Below, in pieces: positions 14,091-27,106 of a stretch of DNA of 64,000 nucleotides. The notes beneath the pieces are model-generated. The model was not told where the DNA came from, did no database searches, and was given only the letters and a program-made list of their open reading frames with translations. This DNA comes from Saccoglossus kowalevskii (Eukaryota; Hemichordata; Enteropneusta; Harrimaniidae): assembly GCF_000003605.2 (NCBI RefSeq), contig NW_003107766.1:1-64000 (forward strand), written 5' to 3'. The position numbers were made by a program, and so were the translations under genes. Numbering within the stretch: position 1 is the stretch's first letter; every line of letters begins with the position of its first letter.

Positions 14091-14655
14091 CAAGGATTGG
14101 TTTCACGTATCATTCAGAATAGACATTTTGACACTCAAGGGATTGGTTCACGTATCATTCAGAATAGACATTTTGACACTCAAGGGATTGGTTCACGTAT
14201 CATTCAGAATAGACATTTTGACACTCAAGGGATTGGTTCACGTATCATTCAGAATAGACATTTTGAAACTCAGGGGATTGATTCGCGCAGCATTCAGAAT
14301 AGACATTTTGACACTCAAGGGACTGATTCACGTATCATTCAGAATAGACATTTTGACAATCAAGGGAATGATTCACGTATCATTCAGAATATACATTTTG
14401 ACACTCAAGGGATTGATTTCACGTATCAATTCAGAATTAGACATTTGACACTCAAAGGGATTGGTTCACGTATCATTCAGAATAGACATTTTGACACTTT
14501 AGGGATTGGGTTCAAGTATCATTCAGAATAGACATTTTGACACTCAAAGGGGTTGGTTCACGTATCATCAGAACAGACATTTTGACACTCAATGGACTGA
14601 TTCACGTATCATTCAGAATATTCATTTTGACACTCAAAGGGATTGATTTCAAGTA
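14091..14655 (+). repeat. Segment with about ten single-base indels
   Basis: Extra or missing single bases cluster here: CAAGGATTGG, GGTTTCACG, GATTTCACG, ATCAATTCAG, GAATTAGAC, CATTTGACAC, CTCAAAGGG, ATTGGGTTC, CTCAAAGGGG and ATCATCAG. Most change a homopolymer or short run by one base. The flanking array is nearly free of such changes over kilobases, so this is either a poorly polished stretch or an old junction. Confidence 0.85.
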
Positions 14656-16539
14656 TCATTCAGAATAGACATTTTGACACTCAAGGGATTGGTTCACGTA
14701 TCATTCAGAATAGACATTTTGACACTCAAGGGATTGATTCACGTATCATTCAGAATAGACATTTTGACACTCAAGGGATTGGTTCACGTATCATTCAGAA
14801 TAGACATTTTGACACTCAGGTGATTGGTTCACGTATCATTCAGAATAGACATTTTGACACTCAAGGGACTGATTCACGTATCATTCAGAATAGACATTTT
14901 GACACTCAAGGGACTGATTCACGTTTCATTCAGAATAGACATTTTGACACTCAAGAGGTTGGTTCACGTATCATTCACAATAGACATTTTGACATTCAAG
15001 GGATTGGTTCACATATCATTCAGAATAGACATTTTGACACTCAAGGGACTGATTCACGTATCATTCAGAATATACATTTTGACACTCAAGGGACTGATTC
15101 ACGTATCATTCAGAATAGACATTTTGACACTCAGGGGATTTATTCAAGTATCATTCAGAATAGACATTTTGACACTCTAGAGACTGATTCACGTATCATT
15201 CAGAATAGACATTTTGACACACAAGGGACTGATTCACGTATCATTCAGAATAGACATTTTGAAACACAAGGGACTGATTCACGTATCATTCAGAATAGAC
15301 ATTTTGACACTCAAGGGATTGGTTCACGTATCATTCAGAATAGACATTTTGACACTCAAGGGATTGATTCACGTATCATTCAGAATAGACATTTTGACAC
15401 TCAAGGGGTTGGTTCACGTATCATTCAGAACAGACATTTTGACACTCAATGGACTGATTCACGTATCATTCAGAATATTCATTTTGACACTCAAGGGATT
15501 GATTCAAGTATCATTCAGAATAGACATTTTGACACTCAAGGGATTGGTTCACGTATCATTCAGAATAGACATTTTGACACTCAAGGGATTGATTCACGTA
15601 TCAATCAGAATAGACATTTTGACACTCAATGGACTGATTCACGTATCATTCAGAATATTCATTTTGACACTCAAGGGATTGATTCAAGTATCATTCAGAA
15701 TAGACATTTTGACACTCAAGGGATTGGTTCACGTATCATTCAGAATAGACATTTTGACACTCAAGGGATTGATTCACGTATCATTCAGAATAGACATTTT
15801 GACACTCAAGTGATTGGTTCACGTATCATTCAGAATAGACATTTTGACACTCAAGGGACTGATTCACGTATCATTCAGAATAGACATTTTGACACTCAAG
15901 GGACTGATTCACGTATCATTCAGAATAGACATTTTGACACTCAAGAGATTGGTTCACGTATCATACACAATAGACATTTTGACATTCAAAGGATTGGTTC
16001 ACATATCATTCAGAATAGACATTTTGACACTCAAGGGACTGATTCACGTATCATTCAGAATATACATTTTGACACTCAATGGACTGATTCACGTATCATT
16101 CAGAATAGACATTTTGACACTCAGGGGATTTATTCAAGTATCATTCAGAATAGACATTTTGACACTCTAGAGACTGATTCACGTATCATTCAGAATAGAC
16201 ATTTTGACACTCAAGGGACTGATTCACGTATCATTCAGAATAGACATTTTGACACTCAAGGGATTGGTTCACGTATCATTCAGAATAATCATTTTGACAC
16301 TCAAGGGACTGATTCACGTGTCATTCAGAATAGACATTTTGACACTCAAGGGACTGATTCATGTATCATTCAGAATAGACATTTTTTGACACTCAACGGA
16401 CTGATTCACGTATCATTCAGAATAGACATTTTGACACTCAAGGGATTGATTCACGTATCATTCAGAATAAACATTTTGACACTCAAGGGATTGGTTCACG
16501 TATCATTTAGAATAGACATTTGACACTCAAGGGATTGGT

Positions 16540-17370
16540 TCACGTATCATTCAGAATAGACATTTTGACACTCAAGGGATTGGTTCACGTATCATTCAGA
16601 ATAGACATTTTGACACTCAAGGGATTGATTCACGTATCATTCAGAATAGACATTTTGACACTCTAGGGATTGGTTCACGTATCATTCAGAATAGACATTT
16701 TGACACTCAAGGGGTTGGTTCACGTATCATTCAGAATACACATTTTGACACTCAAGGGATTGGTTCACGTATCATTCAGAATAGACATTTTGACACTCAA
16801 TGGACTGATTCACGTATCATTCAGAATAGACACTTTGGCACTCAAGGAATTGGTTCACGTATCATTCAGAATAGACATTTTGACACTCAAGGGATTGGTT
16901 CACGTATCATTCAGAATAGACATTTTGACACTCAATGGACTGATTCACGTATCATTCAGAATAGACATTTTGACTCTCAAGGGACTTCATTCAGAATATA
17001 CATTTTGACACTCAAGGGATTGATTCAAGTATCATTCAGAATAGACATTTTGACACTCAAGGGATTGGTTCACGTATCATTCAGAATAGACATTTTGACA
17101 CTCAAGGGACTGATTCACGTATCATTCAGAATAGACATTTTGACACTCAAGGGATTGGTTCACGTATCATTCAGAATAGACATTTTGACACTAAAGGGAC
17201 TGATTCACGTATCATTCAGAATAGACATTTTGACACTCAAGGGACTGATTCATGTATCATTCAGAATAGACATTTTTTTGACACTCAAGGGATTGGTTCA
17301 CGTATCATTCAGAATAGACATTTTGACACTCAAGGGATTGGTTCACGTATCATTCAGAATAGACATTTTG
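16540..17370 (+). repeat. 0.8-kb duplicate (partner about 46,715-47,546)
   Basis: It matches at an offset of 30,175 bp, rising to 30,176 after an extra A at about 47,325. Shared order: CTCTAGGGATTGG, CAAGGGGTTGG with AATACACAT, CACTTTGGCACTCAAGG, CAATGGACTG, the rare TTGACTCTCAAGGGACTTC 35-bp unit, CACTAAAGGG, TCATGTATC and a T7 unit. A similar core without the CTCTC change recurs near 6.4, 7.2, 32.6, 40.9 and 61.6 kb. Confidence 0.84.
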
Positions 17371-19800
17371 ACACTCAAGGGATTGATTCACGTATCATTT
17401 AGAATAGACATTTTGACACTCAAGGGATTGGTTCACGTATCATTCAGAATAGACATTTTGACACTCAATGGGACTGATTCACGTATCATTCAGAATAGAC
17501 ATTTTGACACTCAAGGGATTGGTTCACGTATCATTCAGAATAGACATTTTGACACTCAAGGGATTGGTTCACGTATTATTCAGAATAGACATTTTGACAC
17601 TAAAGGGACTGATTCACGTATCATTCAGAATAGACATTTTGACACTCAAGGGACTGATTCATGTATCATTCAGAATAGACATTTTTTTGACACTAAAGGG
17701 ACTGATTCACGTATCATTCAGAATAGACATTTTGACACTCAAGGGATTGGTTCACGTATCATTCAGAATAGACATTTTGACACTCAAGGGATTGATTCAA
17801 GTATCATTCAGAATAGACATTTTGACACTCAAGGGATTGGTTCACGTATCATTCAGAATAGACATTTTGACACTCAAGGGACTGATTCACGTATCATTCA
17901 GAATATACATTTTGACACTCAAGGGATTGATTCAAGTATCATTCAGAATATACATTTTGACACTCAAGGGATTGGTTCACGTATCATTCAGAATCGACAT
18001 TTTGACACTCAAGGGATTGATTCAAGTATCATTCAGAATAGACATTTTGACACTCAAGGGATTGGTTCACGTATCATTCAGAATAGACATTTTGACACTC
18101 AAGGGATTGATTCACGTATCATTCAGAATAGACATTTTGACACTCTAGGGATTGGTTCACGTATCATTCAGAATAGACATTTTGACACTCAAGGGGTTGG
18201 TTCACGTATCATTCAGAACAGACATTTTGACACTCAATGGACTGATTCACGTATCATTCAGAATATTCATTTTGACACTCAAGGGACTTCATTCAGAATA
18301 TACATTTTGACACTCAAGGGATTGATTCAAGTATCATTCAGAATAGACATTTTGACACTCAAGGGATTGGTTCACGTATCATTCAGAATAGACATTTTGA
18401 CACTCAAGGGATTGATTCAAGTATCATTCAGAATAGACATTTTGACACTCAAGGGATTGGTTCACGTATCATTCAGAATAGACATTTTGACACTCAAGGG
18501 ATTGATTCACGTATCATTCAGAATAGACATTTTGACACTCAAGGGATTGGTTCACGTATCATTCAGAATAGACATTTTGACACTCTAGGGATTGGTTCAC
18601 GTATCATTCAGAATAGAAATTTTGACACTCAAGGGATTGGTTCACGTATCATTCAGAATAGACATTTTGACACTCAAGGGATTGATTCAAGTATCATTCA
18701 GAATAGACATTTTGACACTCAAGGGGTTGGTTCACGTATCATTCAGAACAGACATTTTGACACTCAATGGACTGATTCACGTATCATTCAGAATATTCAT
18801 TTTGACACTCAAGGGATTGATTCAAGTATCATTCAGAATAGACATTTTGACACTCAAGGGATTGGTTCACGTATCATTCAGAATAGACATTTTGACACTC
18901 AAGGGATTGATTCACGTATCATTCAGAATAGACATTTTGACACTCAAGGGATTGGTTCACGTATCATTCAGAATAGACATTTTGACACTAAAGGGACTGA
19001 TTCACGTATCATTCAGAATAGACATTTGACACTCAAGGGATTGATTCACGTATCATTCAGAATATACATTTTGACACTCAAGGGATTGGTTCACGTATCA
19101 TTCAGAATAGACATTTGACACTCTAGGGAATGATTCACGTATCATTCAGAATAGACATTTGACACTCAAGGGATTGGTTCACGTATCATTCAGAATAGAC
19201 ATTTTGACACTCTAGGGACTGATTCACGTATCATTCAGAATAGACATTTTTGACACTCAAGGGATTGATTCACGTATCATTCAGAATATACATTTTGACA
19301 CTCAAGGGATTGGTTCACGTATCATTCAGAATAGACATTTTGACACTCAAGGGATTGATTCACGTATCATTCAGAATAGACATTTTGACACTCAAGGGAA
19401 TGATTCACGTATCATTCAGAATGGACATTTTGACACTCAAGGGATTGATTCACGTATCATTCAGAATAGACATTTTGACACTCCAGGGACTGATTCACGT
19501 ATCATTCAGAATAGACATTTTGACACTCAAGGGATTGGTTCACGTATCATTCAGAATAGACATTTTGACACTCAAGGGATTGATTCACGTATCATTCAGA
19601 ATAGACATTTTGACACTCAAGGGACTGATTCACGTATCATTCAGAATAGACATTTTGACACTCTAGGGACTGATTCACATATCATTCAGAATAGACATTT
19701 TGACACTCAAGGGATTGGTTCACGTATCATTCAGAATAGACATTTTGACACTCAAGGGATTGGTTCACGTATCATTCAGAATAGACATTTTGACACTCAA

Positions 19801-20115
19801 GGGACTGTTCACGAATCATTCCAAAAAAACATTTTGACACTCAAGGGACTGATTCACATGTCATTCATAATAGACCTTTTGACTTGCCGGGACTGATTCC
19901 GTATCATTCAAAAGGACTTTTTGACACTCCCGAGATTGGGTCACATATCATTCAAAGTAGACTTTTTTACACTCCCGATATTGGTTCGGATATCATGCCG
20001 AGTCGACTTTTTGACAGTCCCGATATTGGGTCACATGACTCGCGGAGGCCACTTGTTGACTCGCCCGGGATTGGTTCAAGTGACTCTCAGAACACACATT
20101 TTGACTGCCAAGGGA
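19801..20115 (+). repeat. Island of strongly diverged 45-bp units
   Basis: About seven units depart sharply from the array consensus. Four central ones (19,916-19,960, 19,961-20,005, 20,006-20,050 and 20,051-20,095) are each exactly 45 bp, so divergence is by substitution. They share features absent elsewhere: ACTTTTT or ACTTG in place of ACATTTT, and CTCCCGA, GTCCCGA or CGCCCGG in place of CTCAAGG. They are GC- and CpG-richer and include GTCGAC at 20,002 and CCCGGG at 20,064. The left flank decays over two units (a run of seven A at 19,823-19,829, then a shortened unit near 19,900). The right flank returns to normal from about 20,111. Likely readings are a relic of an older or sister satellite, or a former array edge now internal. 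Confidence 0.9.
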
Positions 20116-20535
20116 TTTATTCAAGTATCATTCAGAATAGACATTTTGACACTCTAGAGACTGATTCACGTATCATTCAGAATAGACATTTTGACTCACA
20201 AGGGACTGATTCACCTATCATTCAGAATAGACATTTTGACACACAAGGGACTGATTCACGTATCATTCAGAATAGACATTTTGACACTCAAGGGATTGGT
20301 TCACGTATCATTCAGAATAGACATTTTGACACTCAAGGGATTGATTCACGTATCATTCAGAATAGACATTTTGACACTCTAGGGATTGGTTCACGTATCA
20401 TTCAGAATAGACATTTTGACACTCAAGGGGTTGGTTCACGTATCATTCAGAACAGACATTTTGACACTCAATGGACTGATTCACGTATCATTCAGAATAT
20501 TCATTTTGACACTCAAGGGACTTCATTCAGAATAT

Positions 20536-21148
20536 ACATTTTGACACTCAAGGGATTGGTTCACGTATCATTCAGAATAGACATTTTGACACTCAAGGGA
20601 TTGATTCACGTATCATTCAGAATAGACATTTTGACACTCAAGGGATTGGTTCACGTATCATTCAGAATAGACATTTTGACACTCAGGTGATTGGTTCACG
20701 TATCATTCAGAATAGACATTTTGACACTCAAGGGACTGATTCACGTATCATTCAGAATAGACATTTTGACACTCAAGGGACTGATTCACGTATCATTCAG
20801 AATATACATTTTGACACTCAAGAGGTTGGTTCACGTATCATTCACAATAGACATTTTGACAATCAAGGGATTGGTTCACATATCATTCAGAATAGACATT
20901 TTGACACTCAAGGGACTGATTCACGTGTCATTCAGAATATACATTTTGACACTCAAGGGATTTATTCAAGTATCATTCAGAATAGACATTTTGACACTCT
21001 AGAGACTGATTCACGTATCATTCAGAATAGACATTTTGACTCACAAGGGACTGATTCACCTATCATTCAGAATAGACATTTTGACACACAAGGGACTGAT
21101 TCACGTATCATTCAGAATAGACATTTTGACACTCAAGGGACTGATTCA
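20536..21148 (+). repeat. 0.6-kb duplicate (partner 62,856-63,468)
   Basis: It matches 62,856-63,468 at an offset of 42,320 bp, including the rare GACAATCAAGGGATTGG with CACATATC, CACGTGTC before AATATACAT, and GACTCACAAGGG with CACCTATC. It begins just after the 35-bp monomer at 20,517 and lies immediately downstream of the diverged island. Confidence 0.85.
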
Positions 21149-21719
21149 CGTATCATTCAGAATATACATTTTGACACTCAAGGGATTGATTCACGTATCA
21201 TTCAGAATACACAATTTGACACTCAAGGGATTGGTTCACGTATCATTCAGAATAGACATTTTGACACTCAATGAACTGATTCACATATCATTCAGAATAG
21301 ACACTTTGGCACTCAAGGAATTAGTTCACGTATCACTCAGAATAGACATTTTGACACTCAGGGATTGGTTCACGTATCATTCAGAATAGACATTTTGAAA
21401 CTCAAGGGATTGATTCACGTATCATTCAGAATAAACATTTTGACACTTAAGGGATTGATTCGCGTATCATTCAGAAAAAACATTTTGACACTCAAGGGAT
21501 TGATTCAAGTATCATTCAGAATAGACATTTTGAAACTCAGGGGATTGATTCGCGCAGCATTCAGAATAGACATGTTGATGCTTAAGGGACTGATTCACGT
21601 ATCATTCAGAATAGACATTTTTTTGACACTCAATGGACTGATTCACGTATCATTCAGAATAGACATTTTGACACTCAATGGACTGGTTCACGTATCATTC
21701 AGAATAGACATTTTGACAC

Positions 21720-22920
21720 TCAAGGGATTGATTCACGTATCATTCAGAATAGACATTTTGAAACTCAGGGGATTGATTCGCGCAGCATTCAGAATAGACA
21801 TTTTGACACTCAAGGGATTGATTCACGTATCATTCAGAATACACATTTTGACACTCAAGGGATTGGTTCACGTATCATTCAGAATAGACATTTTGACACT
21901 CAAGGGATTGGTTCACGTATCATTCAGAATAGACATTTTGACACTAAAGGGACTGATTCACGTATCATTCAGAATAGACATTTTGACACTCAATGGACTG
22001 ATTCACGTATCATTCAGAATATACATTTTGACACTCAAGGGATTGATTCAAGTATCATTCAGAATAGACATTTTGACACTCAAGGGATTGGTTCACGTAT
22101 CATTCAGAATAGACATTTTGACACTCAAGGGATTGATTCAAGTATCATTCAGAATAGACATTTTGACACTCAAGGGATTGGTTCACGTATCATTCAGAAT
22201 AGACATTTTGACACTCAAGGGATTGATTCACGTATCATTCAGAATACACATTTTGACACTCAAGGGATTGGTTCACGTATCATTCAGAGTAGACATTTTG
22301 ACACTCAATGAACTGATTCACATATCATTCAGAATAGACACTTTGGCACTCAAGGAATTGGTTCACGTATCACTCAGAATAGACATTTTGACACTCAGGG
22401 ATTGGTTCACGTATCATTCAGAATAGACATTTTGAAACTCAAGGGATTGATTCACGTATCATTCAGAATAAACATTTTGACACTCAAGGGACTGATTCAC
22501 GTATCATAAAGAATAGACACTTTGGCACTCAAGGAATTGGTACACGTATCATTCAGAATAGACATTTTGACACTCAAGGGACTGATTCACGTATCATTCA
22601 GAATAGACACTTTGACACTCAAGGGATTGGTTCACGTATCATTCAGAATAGACACTTTGACACTCAAGGGATTGATTCGCGTATCATTCAGAATAAATAT
22701 TTTGACACTCAAGGAATGTGTTCACGTATCATTCAGAATAGACATTTTGACACTGAAGGGATTGATTGATTCGCGTATCATTCAGAATAAACATTTTGAC
22801 ACTCAAGGGACTGATTCACGTATCATTCAGAATAGACATTTTGACACTCAAGGGACTGATTCACGTATCATTCAGAATAGACATATTGACACTCAAGGGA
22901 TTGGTTCACGTATCATTCAG
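21720..22920 (+). repeat. 1.2-kb segmental duplicate (partner about 57,128-58,328)
   Basis: Order and identity of variants match 57,128-58,328 at a constant offset of 35,408 bp. Shared rare states are the CGCGCAGC monomer, ATTCAGAGTAGAC, CAATGAACTGATTCACATAT, a shortened CTCAGGGATTGG unit, AATAAATATT, CAAGGAATGTG, and a 4-bp GATT insertion giving GATTGATTGATTCGCG at about 22,760 and 58,169. Only scattered differences are seen, for example ATCATAAAG at about 22,504 in this copy only. Edges were judged by eye. Confidence 0.88.
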
Positions 22921-23280
22921 AATAAACATTTTGACACTCAAGGGACTGATTCACGTATCATTCATAATAGACATTTTGACACTCGAGGGATTGGTTCACG
23001 TATCATTCAGAATAGACATTTTGACACTCAAGGGGCTGATTCACGTATCATTCAGAATAGACATTTTGACACTCAAGGGACTGATTCACGTATCATTCAG
23101 AATAGACATTTTGACACTTAAGGGATTGATTCACGTATCATTCAGAATAGACATTTTGAAACTCAGGGGATTGATTCGCGCAGCATTCAGAATAGACATT
23201 TTGACACTCAAGGGAATGATTAACGTATCATTCAGAATACACATTTTGACACTCAAGGGATTGGTTCACGTATCATTCAG

Positions 23281-23470
23281 ATAGACATTTTGACACTCAA
23301 GAGATTGGTCACGTATCATTCAGAATAGACATTTGACACTAAAGGGACTGATTCACGTATCATCAGAATAGACATTTTGACACTCAATGGACTGATTCAC
23401 GTATCATTCAGAATAGACATTTGACACTCTAGAGACTGATTCACGAAAATTCAGAATAGACATTTGACAC
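23281..23470 (+). repeat. Short indel cluster at the left edge of the 23.4-kb block
   Basis: Six single-base losses lie within 190 bp: TCAGATAGAC, ATTGGTCACG, CATTTGACAC (three times) and ATCATCAG. The cluster ends where the duplicate block at 23,464 begins. Confidence 0.83.
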
Positions 23471-24200
23471 TCAAGGGATTGGTTCACGTATCATTCAGAA
23501 TAGACATTTTGACACTCAAGGGATTGATTCAAGTATCATTCAGAATAGACATTTTGACACTCAAGGGATTGGTTCACGTATCATTCAGAATAGACATTTT
23601 GACACTCAAGGAATTGATTCACATATCAATCAGAATAGACATTTTGACACTCAAGGGATTGGTTCACGTATCATTCAGAATAGACATTTTGACACTCAAG
23701 TGATTGGTTCACGTATCATTCAGAATAGACATTTTGACACTCAAGGGACTGATTCACGTATCATTCAGAATAGACATTTTGACACTCAAGGGACTGATTC
23801 ACGTATCATTCAGAATAGACATTTTGACACTCAAGGGATTGGTTCACGTATCATTCAGAATAATCATTTTGACACTCAAGGGACTGATTCGCGTATCATT
23901 CAGAAAAGACATTTTGACACTCAAGGGACTGATTCACGTATCATTCAGAATAGACATTTTGACACTCAAGCGACTGATTCACGTATCATTCAAAATAGAC
24001 ATTTTGACACTCAAGGGATTGGTTCACGTATCATTCAGAATAGACATTTTGACACTCAAGGGATTGGTTCACGTATCATTCAGAATAGACATTTTGACAC
24101 TCAAGGGACTGATTCACGTATCATTCAGAATAGACATTTTGACACTCAAGGGACTGATTCACGTATCATTCAGAATAGACATTTTGACACTCTAGGGACT
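23464..24200 (+). repeat. Duplicate block, copy 1 (partner 27,107-27,843)
   Basis: About 735 bp match 27,107-27,843 with no difference I can see in either open reading frame, at an offset of 3,643 bp. That offset is 81 monomers less 2 bp, and two 44-bp monomers lie between, which accounts for the 2 bp. The first 240 bp also match 2,281-2,520, including the rare GGAATTGATTCACATATCAA variant. The copies part at the 3' side: copy 1 continues with CACGTATC, copy 2 with CACGAAAATTC. Confidence 0.88.
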
Positions 24201-27074
24201 GATTCACGTATCATTCAGAATAGACATTTTGACACTCAAGGGGTTGGTTCACGTATCATTCAGAACAGACATTTTGACACTCAATGGACTGATTCACGTA
24301 TCATTCAGAATATTCATTTTGACACTCAAGGGATTGATTCAAGTATCATTCAGAATAGACATTTTGACACTCAAGGGATTGGTTCACGTATCATTCAGAA
24401 TATACATTTTGACACTCAAGGGATTGATTCACGTATCATTCAGAATAGACATTTTGACACTCTAGAGACTGATTCACGTATCATTCAGAATAGACATTTT
24501 GACTCACAAGGGACTGATTCACCTATCATTCAGAATAGACATTTTGACACACAAGGGACTGATTCACGTATCATTCAGAATAGACATTTTGACACTCAAG
24601 GGATTGGTTCACGTATCATTCAGAATAGACATTTTGACACTCAAGGAATTGATTCACATATCAATCAGAATAGACATTTTGACACTCAAGGGATTGGTTC
24701 ACGTATCATTCAGAATAGACATTTTGACACTCAAGTGATTGGTTCACGTATCATTCAGAATAGACATTTTGACACTCAAGGGACTGATTCACGTATCATT
24801 CAGAATAGACATTTTGACACTCAAGGGACTGATTCACGTATCATTCAGAATAGACATTTTGACACTCAAGAGATTGGTTCACGTATCATTCACAATAGAC
24901 ATTTTGACATTCAAAGGATTGGTTCACATATCATTCAGAATAGACATTTTGACACTCAAGGGACTGATTCACGTATCATTCAGAATATACATTTTGACAC
25001 TCAAGGAATTGGTTCACGTATCATTCAGAATATACATTTTGACACTCAAGGGATTGATTCACGTATCATTCAGAATATACATTTTGACACTCAAGGGATT
25101 GATTCAAGTATCATTCAGAAAAGACATTTTGACACTCAAGGGATTGGTTCACGTATCATTCAGAATATACATTTTGACACTCAAGGGATTGATTCACGTA
25201 TCATTCAGAATACACATTTTGACACTCAAGGGATTGGTTCATGTATCATTCAGAATAGACATTTTGACACTCAAGGGACTGATTCACGTATCATTCAGAA
25301 TAGACATTTTGACACTCAAGGGACTGATTCACGTATCATTCAGAATAGACATTTTGACACTCAAGAGATTGGTTCACGTATCATTCACAATAGACATTTT
25401 GACACTCAAGGGACTGATTCACGTATCATTCAGAATAGACATTTTGACACTCAAGAGACTGATTCTCGTATCATTCAGAATAGACATTTTGACACTCTAG
25501 GGACTGATTCACGTATCATTCAGAATAGACATTATGACATTCAAGGGATTGGTTCACGTAATATTCAGAATAGACATTTTGACACTCAAGGGACTGATTC
25601 ACGTATCATTCAGAATATACATTTTGACACTCAAGGGACTGATTCACGTATCATTCAGAATAGACATTTTGACACTCAGTCGATTTATTCAAGTATCATT
25701 CAGAATAGACATTTTGACAATCTGGAGACTGATTCACGTATCATTCAGAATAGACATTTTGACACTCAAGGGGTTGGTTCACGTATCATTCAGAATCTAC
25801 ATTTTGACCCTCAAGGGATTGATTCAAGTGTCATTCAGAATAGACATTTTGACACTCAAGGGATTGGTTCACGTATCATTCAGAATAGACATTTTGACAC
25901 TCAAGGGATTGATTCACGTATCATTCAGAATAGACATTTTGACACTCGAGGGATTGGTTCACGTATCATTCAGAATAGACATTTTGACACTCAAGGGATT
26001 GGTTCACGTATCATTCAGAATAGACATTTTGACACTCAAGGGACTGAATCACGTATCATTCAGAATAGGCATTTTGACACTCAAGGGACTGATTCACGTA
26101 TCATTCAGAATAGACATTTTGACACTCAAGAGATTGGTTCACGTATCATTCACAATAGACATTTTGACACTCAAGGGACTGATTCACGTATCATTCAGAA
26201 TAGACATTTTGACACTCAAGGGACTGATTCACGTGTCATTCAGAATAGACATTTTGACACTCTAGGGACTGATTCACGAAAATTCAGAATAGACATTTTG
26301 ACATTCAAGGGATTGGTTCACGTATCATTCAGAATAGACATTTTGACACTCAAGGGACTGATTCACGTATCATTCAGAATATACATTTTGACACTCAAGG
26401 GACTGATTCACGTATCATTCAGTATAGACATTTTGACACTCAGGGGATTTATTCACGTATCATTCAGAATAGACATTTTGACACTCAAGGGACTGATTCA
26501 CGTATTATTCAGAATAGACATTTTGACACTCAAGGGACTGATTCGCGTATCATTCAGAATAGACATTTTGACACTCAAGGGACTGATTCGCGTATCATTT
26601 AGAATAGACATTTTGACACTCAAGGGATTGGTTCACGTATCATTCAGAATAGACATTTTGACACTCAAGGGACTGATTCACGTATCATTCAGAATAGACA
26701 TTTTGACACTCAAGGGATTGGTTCACGTATCATTCAGAATAATCATTTTGACACTCAAGGGACTGATTCGCGTATCATTCAGAAAAGACATTTTGACACT
26801 CAAGGGACTGATTCACGTATCATTCAGAATAGACATTTTGACACTCAAGCGACTGATTCACGTATCATTCAAAATAGACATTTTGACACTCAAGGGATTG
26901 GTTCACGTATCATTCAGAATAGACATTTTGACACTCAAGGGATTGGTTCACGTATCATTCAGAATAGACATTTTGACACTCAAGGGACTGATTCACGTAT
27001 CATTCAGAATAGACATTTTGACACTCAAGGGACTGATTCACGTATCATTCAGAATAGACATTTTGACACTCTAG
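23700..27074 (+). other. Longest stop-free stretch (1,124 codons); satellite artefact, not a gene
   Basis: This is the longest of many forward open stretches; others lie at 2,517-4,814 and 7,801-10,149. It reads as a 15-residue repeat, IQNRHFDTQGTDSRI, then switches at about 26,277 to FRIDILTLKGLIHVS, where a 44-bp monomer shifts the frame. Both readings come from the same unit: 45 bp is a multiple of 3 and two forward frames lack stops, while the third carries TAG, TGA and TGA. Frequent variants are non-synonymous in the first frame (Thr to Ile at C32T, Asp to Gly at A35G, Arg to Ser at C40A, Arg to Ile at G11T). Start codons here are chance TTG or ATG codons created by variants such as AGTGATTGG. 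No signal peptide, splice pattern or codon bias supports translation. A transcribed satellite RNA cannot be excluded. Confidence 0.93.
25534..26265 (+). repeat. 0.7-kb block with copies near 3.0, 49.2 and 54.7 kb
   Basis: Marker AATCTACATTTTGACCCTC occurs at 3,126, 25,794, 49,426 and 54,949. Between 25,534, 49,166 and 54,689 the offset is constant (23,632 and 29,155 bp). The rare states CACGTAATATTC, CTCAGTCGATTTATTC and GACAATCTGGAGACTG also match in order. The copy near 3.1 kb shares only the right part. The four copies differ by single substitutions, for example CACATATC before the marker in the 49-kb copy only. Confidence 0.87.
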
Positions 27075-27106
27075 GGACTGATTCACGAAAATTCAGAATA
27101 GACATT

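Noticed and set aside
14081-14460. Frameshifted gene remnant
   Set aside because: The frameshifts are single-base indels in satellite units. There is no gene-like sequence to be a remnant of.
20001-20069. Cloning-vector or linker contamination (GTCGAC at 20,002 and CCCGGG at 20,064)
   Set aside because: Both six-base sites fall within units that still align to the 45-bp monomer, so they are adequately explained by substitution.
19884-20150. Small gene in the diverged island (an open frame crosses it)
   Set aside because: The frame persists because the units keep 45-bp spacing. The encoded series is still a degenerate version of the same 15-residue repeat.
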